NCBI GenBank assembly: GCA_020247305.1
Contig: JADCJE010000044.1
Coordinates: 1-42,355 of the forward strand
DNA: 42,355 bases
Reading direction: 5' to 3'
Origin: Phycisphaerales bacterium
Lineage (GTDB): Bacteria > Planctomycetota > UBA1135 > UBA2386
The position numbers and the translations under genes are program-made. The notes under the pieces were generated by a model. The model did not search any database, was not told where the DNA came from, and worked only from the letters and a program-made list of their open reading frames with translations. This document shows, piece after piece, positions 1 through 7,930 of this stretch. Within the stretch, counting starts at the first letter, position 1, and each line of letters begins with the position of its first letter.

Positions 1-175
1 CAGACTCCTAGGAGCCTGCGTCACGGAAGGCCACGCCGCCTGCCACGCGTCTTCGCGCCCGGGGACTCGCCGCCGATCCTCGGCGAATCCACCGATTCGC
101 CTGCGGTCGTCGGCTTCGCCCCGAACGTGAATCCACGCACCGGATCGGCGCGCGTCCCGTGACGCAGACTCCTGG
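1..175. repeat. Miniature inverted-repeat element, ~170 bp
   Basis: A 19-base sequence, CCGTGACGCAGACTCCTGG, lies on the plus strand at 157-175. Its near-copy (17 of 19 bases) lies on the minus strand at 26-8. The two form terminal inverted repeats around about 130 bases of GC-rich non-coding DNA. The left end is also an imperfect palindrome over 1-18 centred on CCTAGG, and may continue beyond the window. No open frame inside looks like a protein. It could be a MITE, a REP-like intergenic repeat, or paired terminator stems. The sequence alone does not decide. Confidence 0.5.
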
Positions 176-295
176 CCGCGGCGCGGGCCGGCGCCGTGCG
201 CCACCGCGACCTTTGTCCTTCCGCGCCCCGTCGGCGCGGCTATCGTGCGGGGCGGCCCGGCCCGTCCTGCCGCGCCACCCAAAGCAACCGTGAGC

Positions 296-1048
296 ATGCG
301 CATCGGTGGAGTCCCGTTCGGCGTCGGCGCCCCCCTGTTGGCGGGGCTGGAATCGGAGTCCGGCGTCGACTTCGTCGCACTGCCGCCCGCGCGCCTGATC
401 GAGCAACTGCGCGCCGGCCACCTCGATGCCGCGCTGGTGTCGTCGGTCGAGGCCGCGCGGCTCCCCGGCTACCGCGCGCCCGCCGGGCTCGGCATCGCCT
501 GCAAGCGCGAGATTCGCTCCGTGCGCGCCTTCCGCCGCCGCGGCGTGCCGATCCGCAACATCGGCATCGACGAAGGCTCGGCGACGTCGGTTGCACTGCT
601 GCGCATCCTGCTGGCGCGCCGCTACGCCGACGAGATGGCGCCGGCGGTCGGCTTCACGCCGATCGCGCCGACGACGCGCCCCGACGAACTGCCGCACGAC
701 CTCGTGCTGCTGATCGGCGACGCCGGCCTCGCCGCCGATCCGGGCAGCCGCGAGGTCTGGGACCTCGGCCAGCAGTGGCGCGCGCTCACCGGCCTGCCGT
801 TCGTGTTCGCGCTGTGGCTGCTGCGCCCCGGCGCCGACGCCGACGCGATCCTGCCGGTGCTGCAGCGGGCGCGCCAGCGCGGCCGCGCGCTCGGTCCGGT
901 CGACGGCACGGCCGGCGCGGCGCACTACGAACTCGACGCCGAAGACTTGCGAGGCGTGCAGCGGTTCTGGGACGAGGCGCAATCGCTCGGGCTCGCGACC
1001 GCCGCGCGGCCGACGCTGCTGGCGCAGCCGCTCGCGGCGTCGACCTGA
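296..1048 (+). CDS. mqnA: Chorismate dehydratase MqnA (futalosine menaquinone pathway)
   Basis: MqnA converts chorismate to 3-enolpyruvylbenzoate, the first step of the futalosine route to menaquinone, in the cytoplasm. The 250-residue product has the MqnA/MqnD periplasmic-binding-like fold signature. It opens with MRIGGVPFGVGAPLLAGLE, close to the family N-terminus. A central segment, IDEGSATSVALLRILLARRY, matches the conserved Ser/Thr-rich ligand-binding stretch, and LLIGDAGL follows at the usual distance. Length fits the family. The ATG at 296 was chosen because the family begins at this motif; GTG codons at 245 and 290 are in frame alternatives. No other mqn genes are nearby, which is common because the pathway is often scattered. 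MqnD is the closest alternative, but the N-terminal and SRTS-like motifs favour MqnA. Confidence 0.8.
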   Translation: MRIGGVPFGVGAPLLAGLESESGVDFVALPPARLIEQLRAGHLDAALVSSVEAARLPGYRAPAGLGIACKREIRSVRAFRRRGVPIRNIGIDEGSATSVALLRILLARRYADEMAPAVGFTPIAPTTRPDELPHDLVLLIGDAGLAADPGSREVWDLGQQWRALTGLPFVFALWLLRPGADADAILPVLQRARQRGRALGPVDGTAGAAHYELDAEDLRGVQRFWDEAQSLGLATAARPTLLAQPLAAST

Positions 1049-1495
1049 GCGACCCGGCGGCGAACGCCGACGCAGCGACCGTTCGACGGGCTGGCTCCGG
1101 TCCTGGCGGCGGCGCGCTGCGGTACGGCGCCAGGGCGCTCGCGTGCGCCGCGGCCTACCGGCCGTTCGCGGCGCTGCGCAAGCGCCGGCCGCCAGCGGCT
1201 GGGAAATCCGCTTCCGGCCCAGGGAGCGCTCGCTATGTTCCGGCGCGGTCGTAGCGGTCAGGCTGCGACCGTGCATCCGTGACGAAGCGATCCGGCGGTT
1301 TCCCCCTTGGCGCCAGCGCGCCCGCTTCGGCGGGCGTGTTGGGCCAGGGCTGCGCAGCCCGTGCGCCGCGCGCCGCCGCCGACGCCGTCCCGGGTCGCGT
1401 CGACGACCGCCGCCGCAGCGCCTCGTGCGCGCGCCGCCGCGACCGCGCCGGCGTCGCCCGCCCCACCTCCTCTCCCACCCGATGACCGCTTCGTC
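1049..1495. other. Intergenic region mqnA - Topo VI B with two hairpins
   Basis: I see no convincing gene in this 447-base gap. It holds a 7-bp stem with a TTCG tetraloop (1319-1336, CGCCCGC-TTCG-GCGGGCG) followed by TGTT. Eleven bases further on is a perfect 14-base palindrome, GGGCTGCGCAGCCC (1347-1360). A TATGTT box sits at 1234-1239. The hairpins could terminate mqnA transcription or lie in the topoisomerase leader. The frame upstream of 1496 is open but rich in Ala, Arg and Pro and does not match Topo VI B. Confidence 0.4.
1319..1336 (+). terminator. TTCG-capped hairpin, possible terminator
   Basis: A perfect 7-bp GC stem closed by a TTCG tetraloop, followed only by a short TGTT rather than a T tract. 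It lies 270 bases after mqnA and 160 bases before Topo VI B, so its role as terminator or leader structure is uncertain. Confidence 0.35.
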
Positions 1496-3238
1496 ATGAG
1501 CACCTCGACGGGCCAGCAAGACCTCTTCGAACCCGAGACCGACAAGATGACCGACGCCAAGGCCGCCAAGGCGGCGAAGGACAAGGCCGACAAGAACGGC
1601 CGGGCCGCCGAGACCGCCGAATCGATGGCCAAGCGCCAGCGCGAGATCTCGGTGTCGGAGTTCTTCACCAAGAACCGCCACCTGCTCGGCTTCGACAGCC
1701 CGCGCAAGGCGCTGCTGACCGCCGTCAAGGAGGCCGTCGACAACAGCCTCGACGCCTGCGAGGAGGCGCGCATCCAGCCGGACATCGTGGTGACGATCGC
1801 GCGCATCGGCCAGAGCGAGAAGCAGTTCACCATGACGGTCGAGGACAACGGCCCCGGCATCGTCAAGGCGCAGGTGCCCAACGTCTTCGGCCGCCTGCTC
1901 TACGGCAGCAAGTTCCACCGCCTGCGCCAGAGCCGCGGCCAGCAGGGCATCGGCATCAGCGCCGCCGGCATGTACGGCCAGCTGACCACCGGCGCGCCGG
2001 TGCGTGTGCGCACCAAGCCGGGCAAGAAGTCGGTGCCGCTGGCGTTCGAGATCAAGATCGACACGGCGCGCAACCGCCCAGAGTTCAAGGACACGGTGAT
2101 CGAGTGGGACAAGGACCACGGCACCGAGGTCGCGATCGACATGGAGGGCGAGTACCGCCGTGGCCAGAAGAGCGTCGAGGAGTTCCTCAAGCTGATGGCG
2201 GTCGCCAACCCGCACGTCAAGCTGACGTTCAAGGACCCGGACGGCAACGTCACCGAGTACAACCGCGGCACCAACGAGCTGCCGAAGGAAGTCGAGGAGA
2301 TCAAGCCGCACCCGCACGGCGTCGAGCTCGGCATCCTGCTGAAGATGATGGCTGAGAGCGAGAACCGCACCGTCAGCGCCTTCCTGCAGCAGGACTTCTC
2401 GCGCGTCGGCCCGGGCGTCGCCAAGGAGATCTGCGACAAGGCCGGCATCAAGCCGGAGACCAACCCGAGCCGCCTCGACGCCGCCGCGGTGCAGAAGCTG
2501 AAGGCCGCGATCGACGCCACCAAGATCATGGCGCCGCCGCTGTCGTGCATCGCGCCGATCGGCGAGGACCTGATCCTCGCCGGCCTCAAGAAGGAGGTCG
2601 AGGCCGACTTCTACGTCGCGACGTCGCGCCGGCCGGTCGTCTACCGCGGACACCCGTTCGCCATCGAGGTCGGCATCGCCTACGGCAAGCCGGGCGACAC
2701 GCTGCACATGACCGACGCGGGCAAGATCGTCGAGGTCGCGACGAAGAAGCCCGAGAACCAGGAAGTGCTGATGGGCAACGCGGACGAGCCGATCCGGCTG
2801 ATCCGCTTCGCCAACCGCGTGCCGCTGGTGTTCCAGCAGTCGGCGTGCGCGATCACCAAGGCGGTGATCGCCACCAACTGGAAGAACTACGGCCTGCAGC
2901 AGCCGCGCGGCTCGCTGCCGATCGGCCCGATGGTCGTGTTCGTGCACATCGCCTCGGTCTGGGTGCCGTTCACCAGCGAGTCTAAGGAGGCCATCGCGTC
3001 GTACGACGAGATCCTCGAGGAGCTGCGCCTGGGCCTGATGGAGGCCGGCCGCAAGCTCGGCACGCACGTGCGCAAGGGCAAGAAGCTCGCCAACGAGTTC
3101 AAGAAGCGCAACTACATCGAGACGTACATCCCGCACCTCGTCGTCGCGCTGAAGGACATCCTCAAGCTCGACGAGAAGGAGGCGGTGAAGGCGCGCGAGA
3201 ACCTGACCGTCGTCCTGGAGAAGTCGCGCAAGCTCTGA
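1496..3238 (+). CDS. top6B: DNA topoisomerase VI subunit B (GHKL ATPase)
   Basis: This is the ATPase subunit of a type IIB topoisomerase, which dimerises on ATP binding and drives passage of one DNA duplex through another cut by subunit A. The 580-residue product shows the three Bergerat motifs: N box EAVDNSLDA with Glu79 and Asn83, G1 EDNGPGI (116-122), and G2 GQQGIG (148-153). A helix-two-turn-helix region follows at about 290-330 (SAFLQQDFSRVGPGVAKEI) and then a transducer domain to about 560. The C-terminus is Lys-rich (GKKLANEFKKRNY). The ATG at 1496 starts MSTSTGQQDLFEP; a longer upstream reading frame is low-complexity and was rejected. ATG 1547 is an alternative. Subunit A follows after 49 bases, so the two are almost certainly one operon in the usual B-A order. 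DNA gyrase B and MutL share the GHKL fold but lack this arrangement. Confidence 0.93.
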   Translation: MSTSTGQQDLFEPETDKMTDAKAAKAAKDKADKNGRAAETAESMAKRQREISVSEFFTKNRHLLGFDSPRKALLTAVKEAVDNSLDACEEARIQPDIVVTIARIGQSEKQFTMTVEDNGPGIVKAQVPNVFGRLLYGSKFHRLRQSRGQQGIGISAAGMYGQLTTGAPVRVRTKPGKKSVPLAFEIKIDTARNRPEFKDTVIEWDKDHGTEVAIDMEGEYRRGQKSVEEFLKLMAVANPHVKLTFKDPDGNVTEYNRGTNELPKEVEEIKPHPHGVELGILLKMMAESENRTVSAFLQQDFSRVGPGVAKEICDKAGIKPETNPSRLDAAAVQKLKAAIDATKIMAPPLSCIAPIGEDLILAGLKKEVEADFYVATSRRPVVYRGHPFAIEVGIAYGKPGDTLHMTDAGKIVEVATKKPENQEVLMGNADEPIRLIRFANRVPLVFQQSACAITKAVIATNWKNYGLQQPRGSLPIGPMVVFVHIASVWVPFTSESKEAIASYDEILEELRLGLMEAGRKLGTHVRKGKKLANEFKKRNYIETYIPHLVVALKDILKLDEKEAVKARENLTVVLEKSRKL

Positions 3239-3287
3239 GCCGCGCGCACCAAACCCGCATCCGCGAAACGCTCACCCCCGATCGACC

Positions 3288-4448
3288 ATGGCAGCCAAGA
3301 AGTTCACCCCGCAGCCGCCGCCGAAGAAGAAGGCCCGCGGCCCGCTCTCCGACTTCGACAAGATCACCATGAAGGAGATCACCGACTGCGCGACGCACGT
3401 GCTGGCGGCGATCAAGGCGCAGGGCAAGCCGGAGCTGAAGTTCCCGGACCGCTCGCTCAAGAACGCCCGCTACGACAAGAAGGACGGCTACTTCGTGATG
3501 GGCCGCTCGCGCGTCGAGCGCACGCTGTCGGTCAACACCGTCAAGTCGTTCGCGCAGACGCTGAAGATGATGGCCCTGAGCCAGCAGCTGGTCGACGAGG
3601 ACGACTTCGCCACCAAGCGAGAGGCGTACTACGTCTCGAAGAACTGGGACGAGGCCAAGTTCGAGGAGCAGCCGGAGTCCGACGCCGCGATGGACGACAT
3701 CGAGGCGCTGTTCTCGCTCGAAGGCGTGATGCGCGAGCACCTGCGCTTCAAGGCCGACGAGCACGGCGGCAAGGTCGCCGGCCAGCTGGTCGTGCTGGAC
3801 CGCGACCGCGAGAGCGGCCGGCCGCTGCGCATCGACTGCACCGGCTTCGGCTCGGGCGCGTACTCGATCCCGTCGTCGGTCGAGCACCTCGGCTTCGAGA
3901 CCAAGGCCAAGTTCATCCTGGTCATCGAGACCATCGGCATGTTCGAGCGGCTCAGCCAGCACAACTACTGGCGGACGGCGAACTGCATCCTGATCGGCAC
4001 CGCCGGCGTGCCGACGCGCGCCACCCGCCGCTTCGTGCGCAAGCTGTCCGACGCGCACAAGCTGCCGGTGTTCGCCTTCAACGACTGCGATCCGTACGCC
4101 TTCAGCAACATCTACCGCACGCTGAAGGTCGGCTCGGGCAACGCCGTGCACCTCAACCAGTTCTTCTGCGTGCCCAACGCGCGCTTCCTCGGCGTGTCGC
4201 CGCAGGACATCGAGGACTACGACCTGCCGACGCACGCGCTCAAGGACGTCGACATCAAGCGCGCCCAGGACATGCTGAAGAACGACCCGTTCTTCCAGGC
4301 GCACAAGGAGTGGCAGAAGGCCATCGAGATGATGCTGAAGACCGGCCAGCGCGCCGAGCAGCAGGCGCTCGCCAAACACGGCCTCAACTTCGTCCTCGAC
4401 GAGTACCTGCCGAAGAAGCTGAAGGAAGCGCAGAAGTTCCTGCCGTGA
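3288..4448 (+). CDS. top6A: DNA topoisomerase VI subunit A (Spo11-like)
   Basis: This is the DNA-cleaving subunit of Topo VI and a homologue of the meiotic Spo11 protein. The 386-residue product has the expected 5Y-CAP winged-helix domain followed by a Toprim domain. The catalytic region reads KREAYYVSKNW with Tyr114 and Tyr115; the second aligns with the Spo11 nucleophile. In the Toprim domain I see the metal-binding Glu214 (VIETIGMFERL) and the DxD pair Asp266/Asp268 in FNDCDPYAFSNIY. Archaeal enzymes usually have DGDPxG here, so Cys267 and Ala271 are departures, although all acidic ligands remain. The N-terminus is basic and Pro-rich (KKFTPQPPPKKKARG). Length is normal, and the pairing with subunit B argues for a functional enzyme rather than a stand-alone Spo11 relative. 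A strong GC hairpin follows the stop codon. Confidence 0.92.
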   Translation: MAAKKFTPQPPPKKKARGPLSDFDKITMKEITDCATHVLAAIKAQGKPELKFPDRSLKNARYDKKDGYFVMGRSRVERTLSVNTVKSFAQTLKMMALSQQLVDEDDFATKREAYYVSKNWDEAKFEEQPESDAAMDDIEALFSLEGVMREHLRFKADEHGGKVAGQLVVLDRDRESGRPLRIDCTGFGSGAYSIPSSVEHLGFETKAKFILVIETIGMFERLSQHNYWRTANCILIGTAGVPTRATRRFVRKLSDAHKLPVFAFNDCDPYAFSNIYRTLKVGSGNAVHLNQFFCVPNARFLGVSPQDIEDYDLPTHALKDVDIKRAQDMLKNDPFFQAHKEWQKAIEMMLKTGQRAEQQALAKHGLNFVLDEYLPKKLKEAQKFLP

Positions 4449-4454
4449 GCGGCG

Positions 4455-4477
4455 GCCGCCCCCCCCCGGGGGGCGGC
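4455..4477 (+). terminator. GC hairpin after Topo VI A
   Basis: A perfect 10-bp stem (GCCGCCCCCC / GGGGGGCGGC) with a CCC loop lies 7 bases after the stop of subunit A. There is no T tract, as is common in GC-rich genomes. It is a plausible end of the Topo VI operon. Confidence 0.45.
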
Positions 4478-4616
4478 GGCGGGCGCGCCGTCGGACGACA
4501 GGTCGCTGCAGGGCGGGCCGCGCGGACGAAGCCGGGGCGGAACACGGCCGGAATGCCCCCCCTTGCCACGCCCCGCGGCATGGCGTCATGTAGGGAGAAT
4601 CTCCCTTCCTCGCCCC

Positions 4617-5630
4617 ATGTCCCACGGCCGCCTGATCCACCACGATCTGTCGTCGTCGACCGATCTCTCGCAAGTGCCTCTCGGCGACCTCGGGGCCGAG
4701 TTCCTGCGACGACTCACCGCGCCAGTGGAGCACGATTCGCGCAAGGAGTTCGAGCGGCACCTGCACCTCCTCTCACGGCTGCACGAAGTCACCGGCGCCG
4801 TGATGGATGTGCCGGAGAACCGTGCCTCGATCGCGCTCGCCCGCGAGCAGTTCCGCTTCGTCGAACACTGCTGGCACAAGCACGCCGTCCCGATCGCCGG
4901 CGCCGTGCACGTCGACGTCGGCTGCGGCTCGGTGAACCCGCTGGCGCGCCTGTTCCCCCACCTGATGCTCGGCGCGCGGCGCATGATCGGCATCGACCTC
5001 GATCTGCCGACGGAACTGGAGTCCGCGGCGCGCAATCTGGCGCAGCTGGCGGCGGCGGCGCTGATGGATCCCGCCCGGATCTTCGGCGGCTACCCGGTCT
5101 CGCGGCGCGAGGTCCTCGCCAACCTCGACGGCTTCGACCTCGCGAAGCTGCAGCGCGGCGACCAGTCGGGCCTCGATCCCGCCCGCGCCATGCTGCTGCA
5201 GCGGCCGATCGAGGCGACCGGCCTCGCCGCCGCTGACGTCGACGTCATCGTGAGCAACAGCGTGCTCGAACACCTCCCGCACCTCGACGCCACCCTGGCG
5301 GAGTTCGCCCGGATCACGCGGCCAGGCGGCTTCGGCATCCACGGCATCGACACGCTCGACCACCGCTGGTACGGCGAACCGCACGTGCACCCGCTGGAGT
5401 TCCTGACGCTCGACACCGCCGAGCCGATCGTCTTCGACTGCAACCGCGTCCGGCTCGTCGAGTACCCGCAGCTCTTCCTTCGCCACGGCTTCGAGGTCGT
5501 CGAATACTGGGTCCACCGCGGCGCGAAGGTGACGCCGGAGTTCCGCGCGCGCCTGCAGGAGCCATGGCGGTCGATGTCCGACACCGAGTTGGAGACGACC
5601 TGGGCGAACGTGCTCGTGCGGCGGCGCTGA
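4617..5630 (+). CDS. Class I SAM-dependent methyltransferase
   Basis: A predicted cytoplasmic methyltransferase of 337 residues with unknown substrate. The Rossmann-type SAM-binding motif I is HVDVGCGSVNP around Asp100, with an acidic end of strand 2 in MIGIDLDLP. Motif SNSVLEHLPHLD starts at residue 213, and a post-II motif ITRPGGFGIHGID follows, as in the Methyltransf_11 group. A helical N-terminal region of about 95 residues precedes the core. The ATG at 4617 was chosen over an in-frame one at 4563. A small 6-bp hairpin (AGGGAG-AAT-CTCCCT, 4592-4606) sits just upstream of this start and may hold the leader. The hairpin after Topo VI A and the 168-base gap suggest separate transcription. 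EHL and PGG motifs resemble small-molecule or lipid methyltransferases, but nothing nearby identifies the acceptor. Confidence 0.75.
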   Translation: MSHGRLIHHDLSSSTDLSQVPLGDLGAEFLRRLTAPVEHDSRKEFERHLHLLSRLHEVTGAVMDVPENRASIALAREQFRFVEHCWHKHAVPIAGAVHVDVGCGSVNPLARLFPHLMLGARRMIGIDLDLPTELESAARNLAQLAAAALMDPARIFGGYPVSRREVLANLDGFDLAKLQRGDQSGLDPARAMLLQRPIEATGLAAADVDVIVSNSVLEHLPHLDATLAEFARITRPGGFGIHGIDTLDHRWYGEPHVHPLEFLTLDTAEPIVFDCNRVRLVEYPQLFLRHGFEVVEYWVHRGAKVTPEFRARLQEPWRSMSDTELETTWANVLVRRR

Positions 5631-5743
5631 GGCTGGCGGCGGTCCGCGGGATTTCGCGGGCCACCGGCGGGAAGATGTCGCTTTGGCGGCTCGTGGGAGC
5701 GCGCCGACGCCCCCCCTTTCCCCGGCATTCCCACGACCTCCGC

Positions 5744-7378
5744 ATGATCCCGTCCCTCCGCCTCCTTCCGTTCTGCGCGCTCGCGGCTGCGGCCGCGGCG
5801 CAACTGCCCGCCCCGACCCTGCGCAACCGCGCTGCGCCGCGTGCGACGTGGTCGGCAGTGGCAAGCGCCGGCGCGACGACCGGCGCCACCACGACGCCGC
5901 CGACCGTCAACGCCACGTTCCGCGCCGGCAATCCGGGCGCGGGCAGCAGCGACACGCTGTACGTCTTCGGCGGCTCGCTCGGCAACAACACGTCGACGAC
6001 GACCAACGACCTGTGGGCCTTCCACGCGCCCACCGGCGTGTTCGCACAGCGCCTCGCCGACGGCGCTGCCGGCAGCCCGGCGGCCCGCGGCCGGGCGGCG
6101 ATCGCGTGGAACCCCGTCGCCAACAAGCTGGTCGTGTTCGGCGGCAACACGCGCGGCGCGACGCCGACGCTGCTGAACGACGTCTGGGAGTACGACCCCA
6201 CGACGAACGCCTGGGCCAACGTCACGCCGGCGGGCTTCGGCCCGGCGCCGCGGCAGTTCGCGGCGATGGCGTGGGATCCGCAGCTGGGCGGCATGCTGCT
6301 GTTCGGCGGACAGGTCAACGACGTCGCGCCGCCGATCGTGGCCAACGACACGTGGCTGCTGCTCGGCGGCGCGTGGACGCAGCTCACGCCGCCGACGTCG
6401 CCGGCGCCACGCGGTGAACACTCACTGGTGACGCGCGGCGATGCCTTCAACGATGTCGTGCTCGTCGGCGGCATCGACCACGGCTCGGCGACACCCGAGC
6501 AGATCCGCCACCTCGACGTCTGGCGTTGGAGCGGCGGCGCGTGGTCGCTGCTCAGCAACTGCGACGTGCTGACCAATCCGACCGGCGCTGGCGCGACGTG
6601 GCCGGCCAGCACCAACGGCAACCAGGCGGTCTACGACCCGCTGCGCCAACGCATCGTCGTGCAGGGCGGCAACGGCATCACCGTCGCGAGCAACACGACG
6701 TACGTGTACGGCCCGAGCTACGGCGGCTCGCCGACCAACTACACCAGCGAGTTCGACTGCCTGACCAACGCGTGGTCGATCTACGCCAGCCCGACGACGG
6801 GCACGACGCCGTTCAACAACACCGACGCGGCGATCGGCCGCGTCAGCCGCTACTACGCCGCGTTCCTGCCGGCCACGGGCAAGGTCTACAAGGCCTGCGG
6901 CCAGGACCCGACCAAGTCGGGCAGCCGGCCGACGTCCAACGTCTACCAGTACCAGGCGGCCGTCACCGCCGGCGCGGCGCCGTACGGCGCCGGGTGCAGT
7001 GGGCCGGGCGGTCCGCTGACGCTTGCCTCCGACGGCCGGCCGTGGACCAGCCGCACGTGGACCGGGACGTGCACGAACCTCGGGCCGGCGTCGCTGGCGC
7101 TGGCCGTGTTCGGCGTCGGTCAGCAGCAGATCCCGCTGCTCGCGCTGCTGCCGATCGCCGGCGCGGGCTGCGACCTGCTCAACACCGGCGACGTGCTGGT
7201 CGGTCCCGCGCTCCCGGCCGGCGGCGCCGCCGCGGTGTCGCTGGCGATCCCGGACAGCGCCGCGCTGTCGGGCTTCGCGCTCAACGTGCAGGTCGCCGAG
7301 TTGCAGTTCGACCTGACGGGCAACTGGGTCGGATTGTTCACGTCGAACGGGCTGCAGCTGACCGTCGGCGCGATTTGA
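5744..7378 (+). CDS. Secreted Kelch-repeat protein with planctomycete-type C-terminal domain
   Basis: A 544-residue exported protein. It starts with a signal peptide (MIPSLRLLPFCALAAAAAAQ) when translation begins at the ATG at 5744; upstream in-frame sequence lacks a signal and was excluded. Kelch-like strands recur at about residues 70 (TLYVFGG), 127 (KLVVFGG), 185 (GMLLFGG), 240 (DVVLVGG) and 303 (RIVVQGG), with intervening NDxW motifs, consistent with a beta-propeller. The propeller is followed by YGAGCSGPGG and a ~120-residue C-terminal domain (about 425-544) with GRPW, GAGCDLL and a final TSNGLQLTVG. The same C-terminal architecture occurs in the products at 14851 and 30372. Such propellers usually bind glycans or proteins at the cell surface; no catalytic residues are evident. 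The ligand is unknown. Confidence 0.75.
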   Translation: MIPSLRLLPFCALAAAAAAQLPAPTLRNRAAPRATWSAVASAGATTGATTTPPTVNATFRAGNPGAGSSDTLYVFGGSLGNNTSTTTNDLWAFHAPTGVFAQRLADGAAGSPAARGRAAIAWNPVANKLVVFGGNTRGATPTLLNDVWEYDPTTNAWANVTPAGFGPAPRQFAAMAWDPQLGGMLLFGGQVNDVAPPIVANDTWLLLGGAWTQLTPPTSPAPRGEHSLVTRGDAFNDVVLVGGIDHGSATPEQIRHLDVWRWSGGAWSLLSNCDVLTNPTGAGATWPASTNGNQAVYDPLRQRIVVQGGNGITVASNTTYVYGPSYGGSPTNYTSEFDCLTNAWSIYASPTTGTTPFNNTDAAIGRVSRYYAAFLPATGKVYKACGQDPTKSGSRPTSNVYQYQAAVTAGAAPYGAGCSGPGGPLTLASDGRPWTSRTWTGTCTNLGPASLALAVFGVGQQQIPLLALLPIAGAGCDLLNTGDVLVGPALPAGGAAAVSLAIPDSAALSGFALNVQVAELQFDLTGNWVGLFTSNGLQLTVGAI

Positions 7379-7473
7379 TCCGCGCGCCCGCTCCGCGCCC
7401 GCGCCGACTGCGCGGGCGGGGCGGTCGGTGTTTCGGGGGTGCAATGCGGCCGCCCGCGCAAGACGATGCGCCG

Positions 7474-7899
7474 ATGCTGCGCGCCGTCCTCCTTCTCGTC
7501 GCCCTGCCGCTCGCCGCCTGCGGCAACGTGCGCTACGACCTCGCCGGCGTGCCGTTCCCGGTGATGGCGACGGCGAGCCCCAGTCCCTTCGGCGCGCCCG
7601 GCGCGCCGGCGGGCGTGCCGTTCGAGGTCAAGCAGAAGTACATCCTGTGGGGCTACGGCCTGTTCGGCGAGTCGCAGCCGGACGTCGCCGGCGCCCTGCG
7701 TAGCGTGGGCTCGCTGCGCACGTTCGAGCAGCTGTTCGCCGGTGACGACCGACCGACCGCGGCGATTACCGACTTCCGCGTCGCCGCGTCGGCCAACCTG
7801 TGGGATTGGCTCGGCACGCACCTGTCACTCGGCCTCGTGCGCCTGCGCACCGTGCACGTGCGCGGCGTGCGCGTGCCCGCCGCGCCAACGGCGAAGTGA
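7474..7899 (+). CDS. Small lipoprotein, possibly Bor-like
   Basis: A 141-residue predicted lipoprotein. The ATG at 7474 gives MLRAVLLLVALPLAACGN, a signal peptide ending in a good lipobox (LAAC); an ATG 30 bases upstream is less suitable. After a low-complexity Pro/Ala/Gly stretch, the mature protein reads KYILWGYGLFGES, then an acidic-polar middle part, and ends with a hydrophobic LGLVRLRTVHVRGVRV segment. That order, a WG-type strand early and a hydrophobic LGL..R..V strand late, resembles the phage-lambda Bor/Iss lipoprotein fold, but the match is weak and I infer it only from the pattern. It lies 95 bases after the Kelch gene and could be cotranscribed with it. Function is unknown. Confidence 0.6.
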   Translation: MLRAVLLLVALPLAACGNVRYDLAGVPFPVMATASPSPFGAPGAPAGVPFEVKQKYILWGYGLFGESQPDVAGALRSVGSLRTFEQLFAGDDRPTAAITDFRVAASANLWDWLGTHLSLGLVRLRTVHVRGVRVPAAPTAK

Positions 7900-7930
7900 C
7901 CGCGGCCGCGCGACCGCAGCGGCCGCGCCG

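Noticed and set aside
1307..1495. N-terminal extension of Topo VI B
   Set aside because: The in-frame extension is Ala/Pro/Arg low complexity, covers two hairpins, and family length is met from the ATG at 1496.
8..3136. Open frame of about 1040 codons on the minus strand opposite mqnA and Topo VI B
   Set aside because: Composition (Arg, Ala, Leu, Val, His, Asp) is typical of an antisense shadow, and no motif is present, whereas the plus strand holds complete catalytic motifs.
3288..4448. Stand-alone Spo11 or plasmid mini-Topo VIII
   Set aside because: A full-length B subunit with complete GHKL, H2TH and transducer regions lies directly upstream, so a two-subunit Topo VI is the simpler reading.
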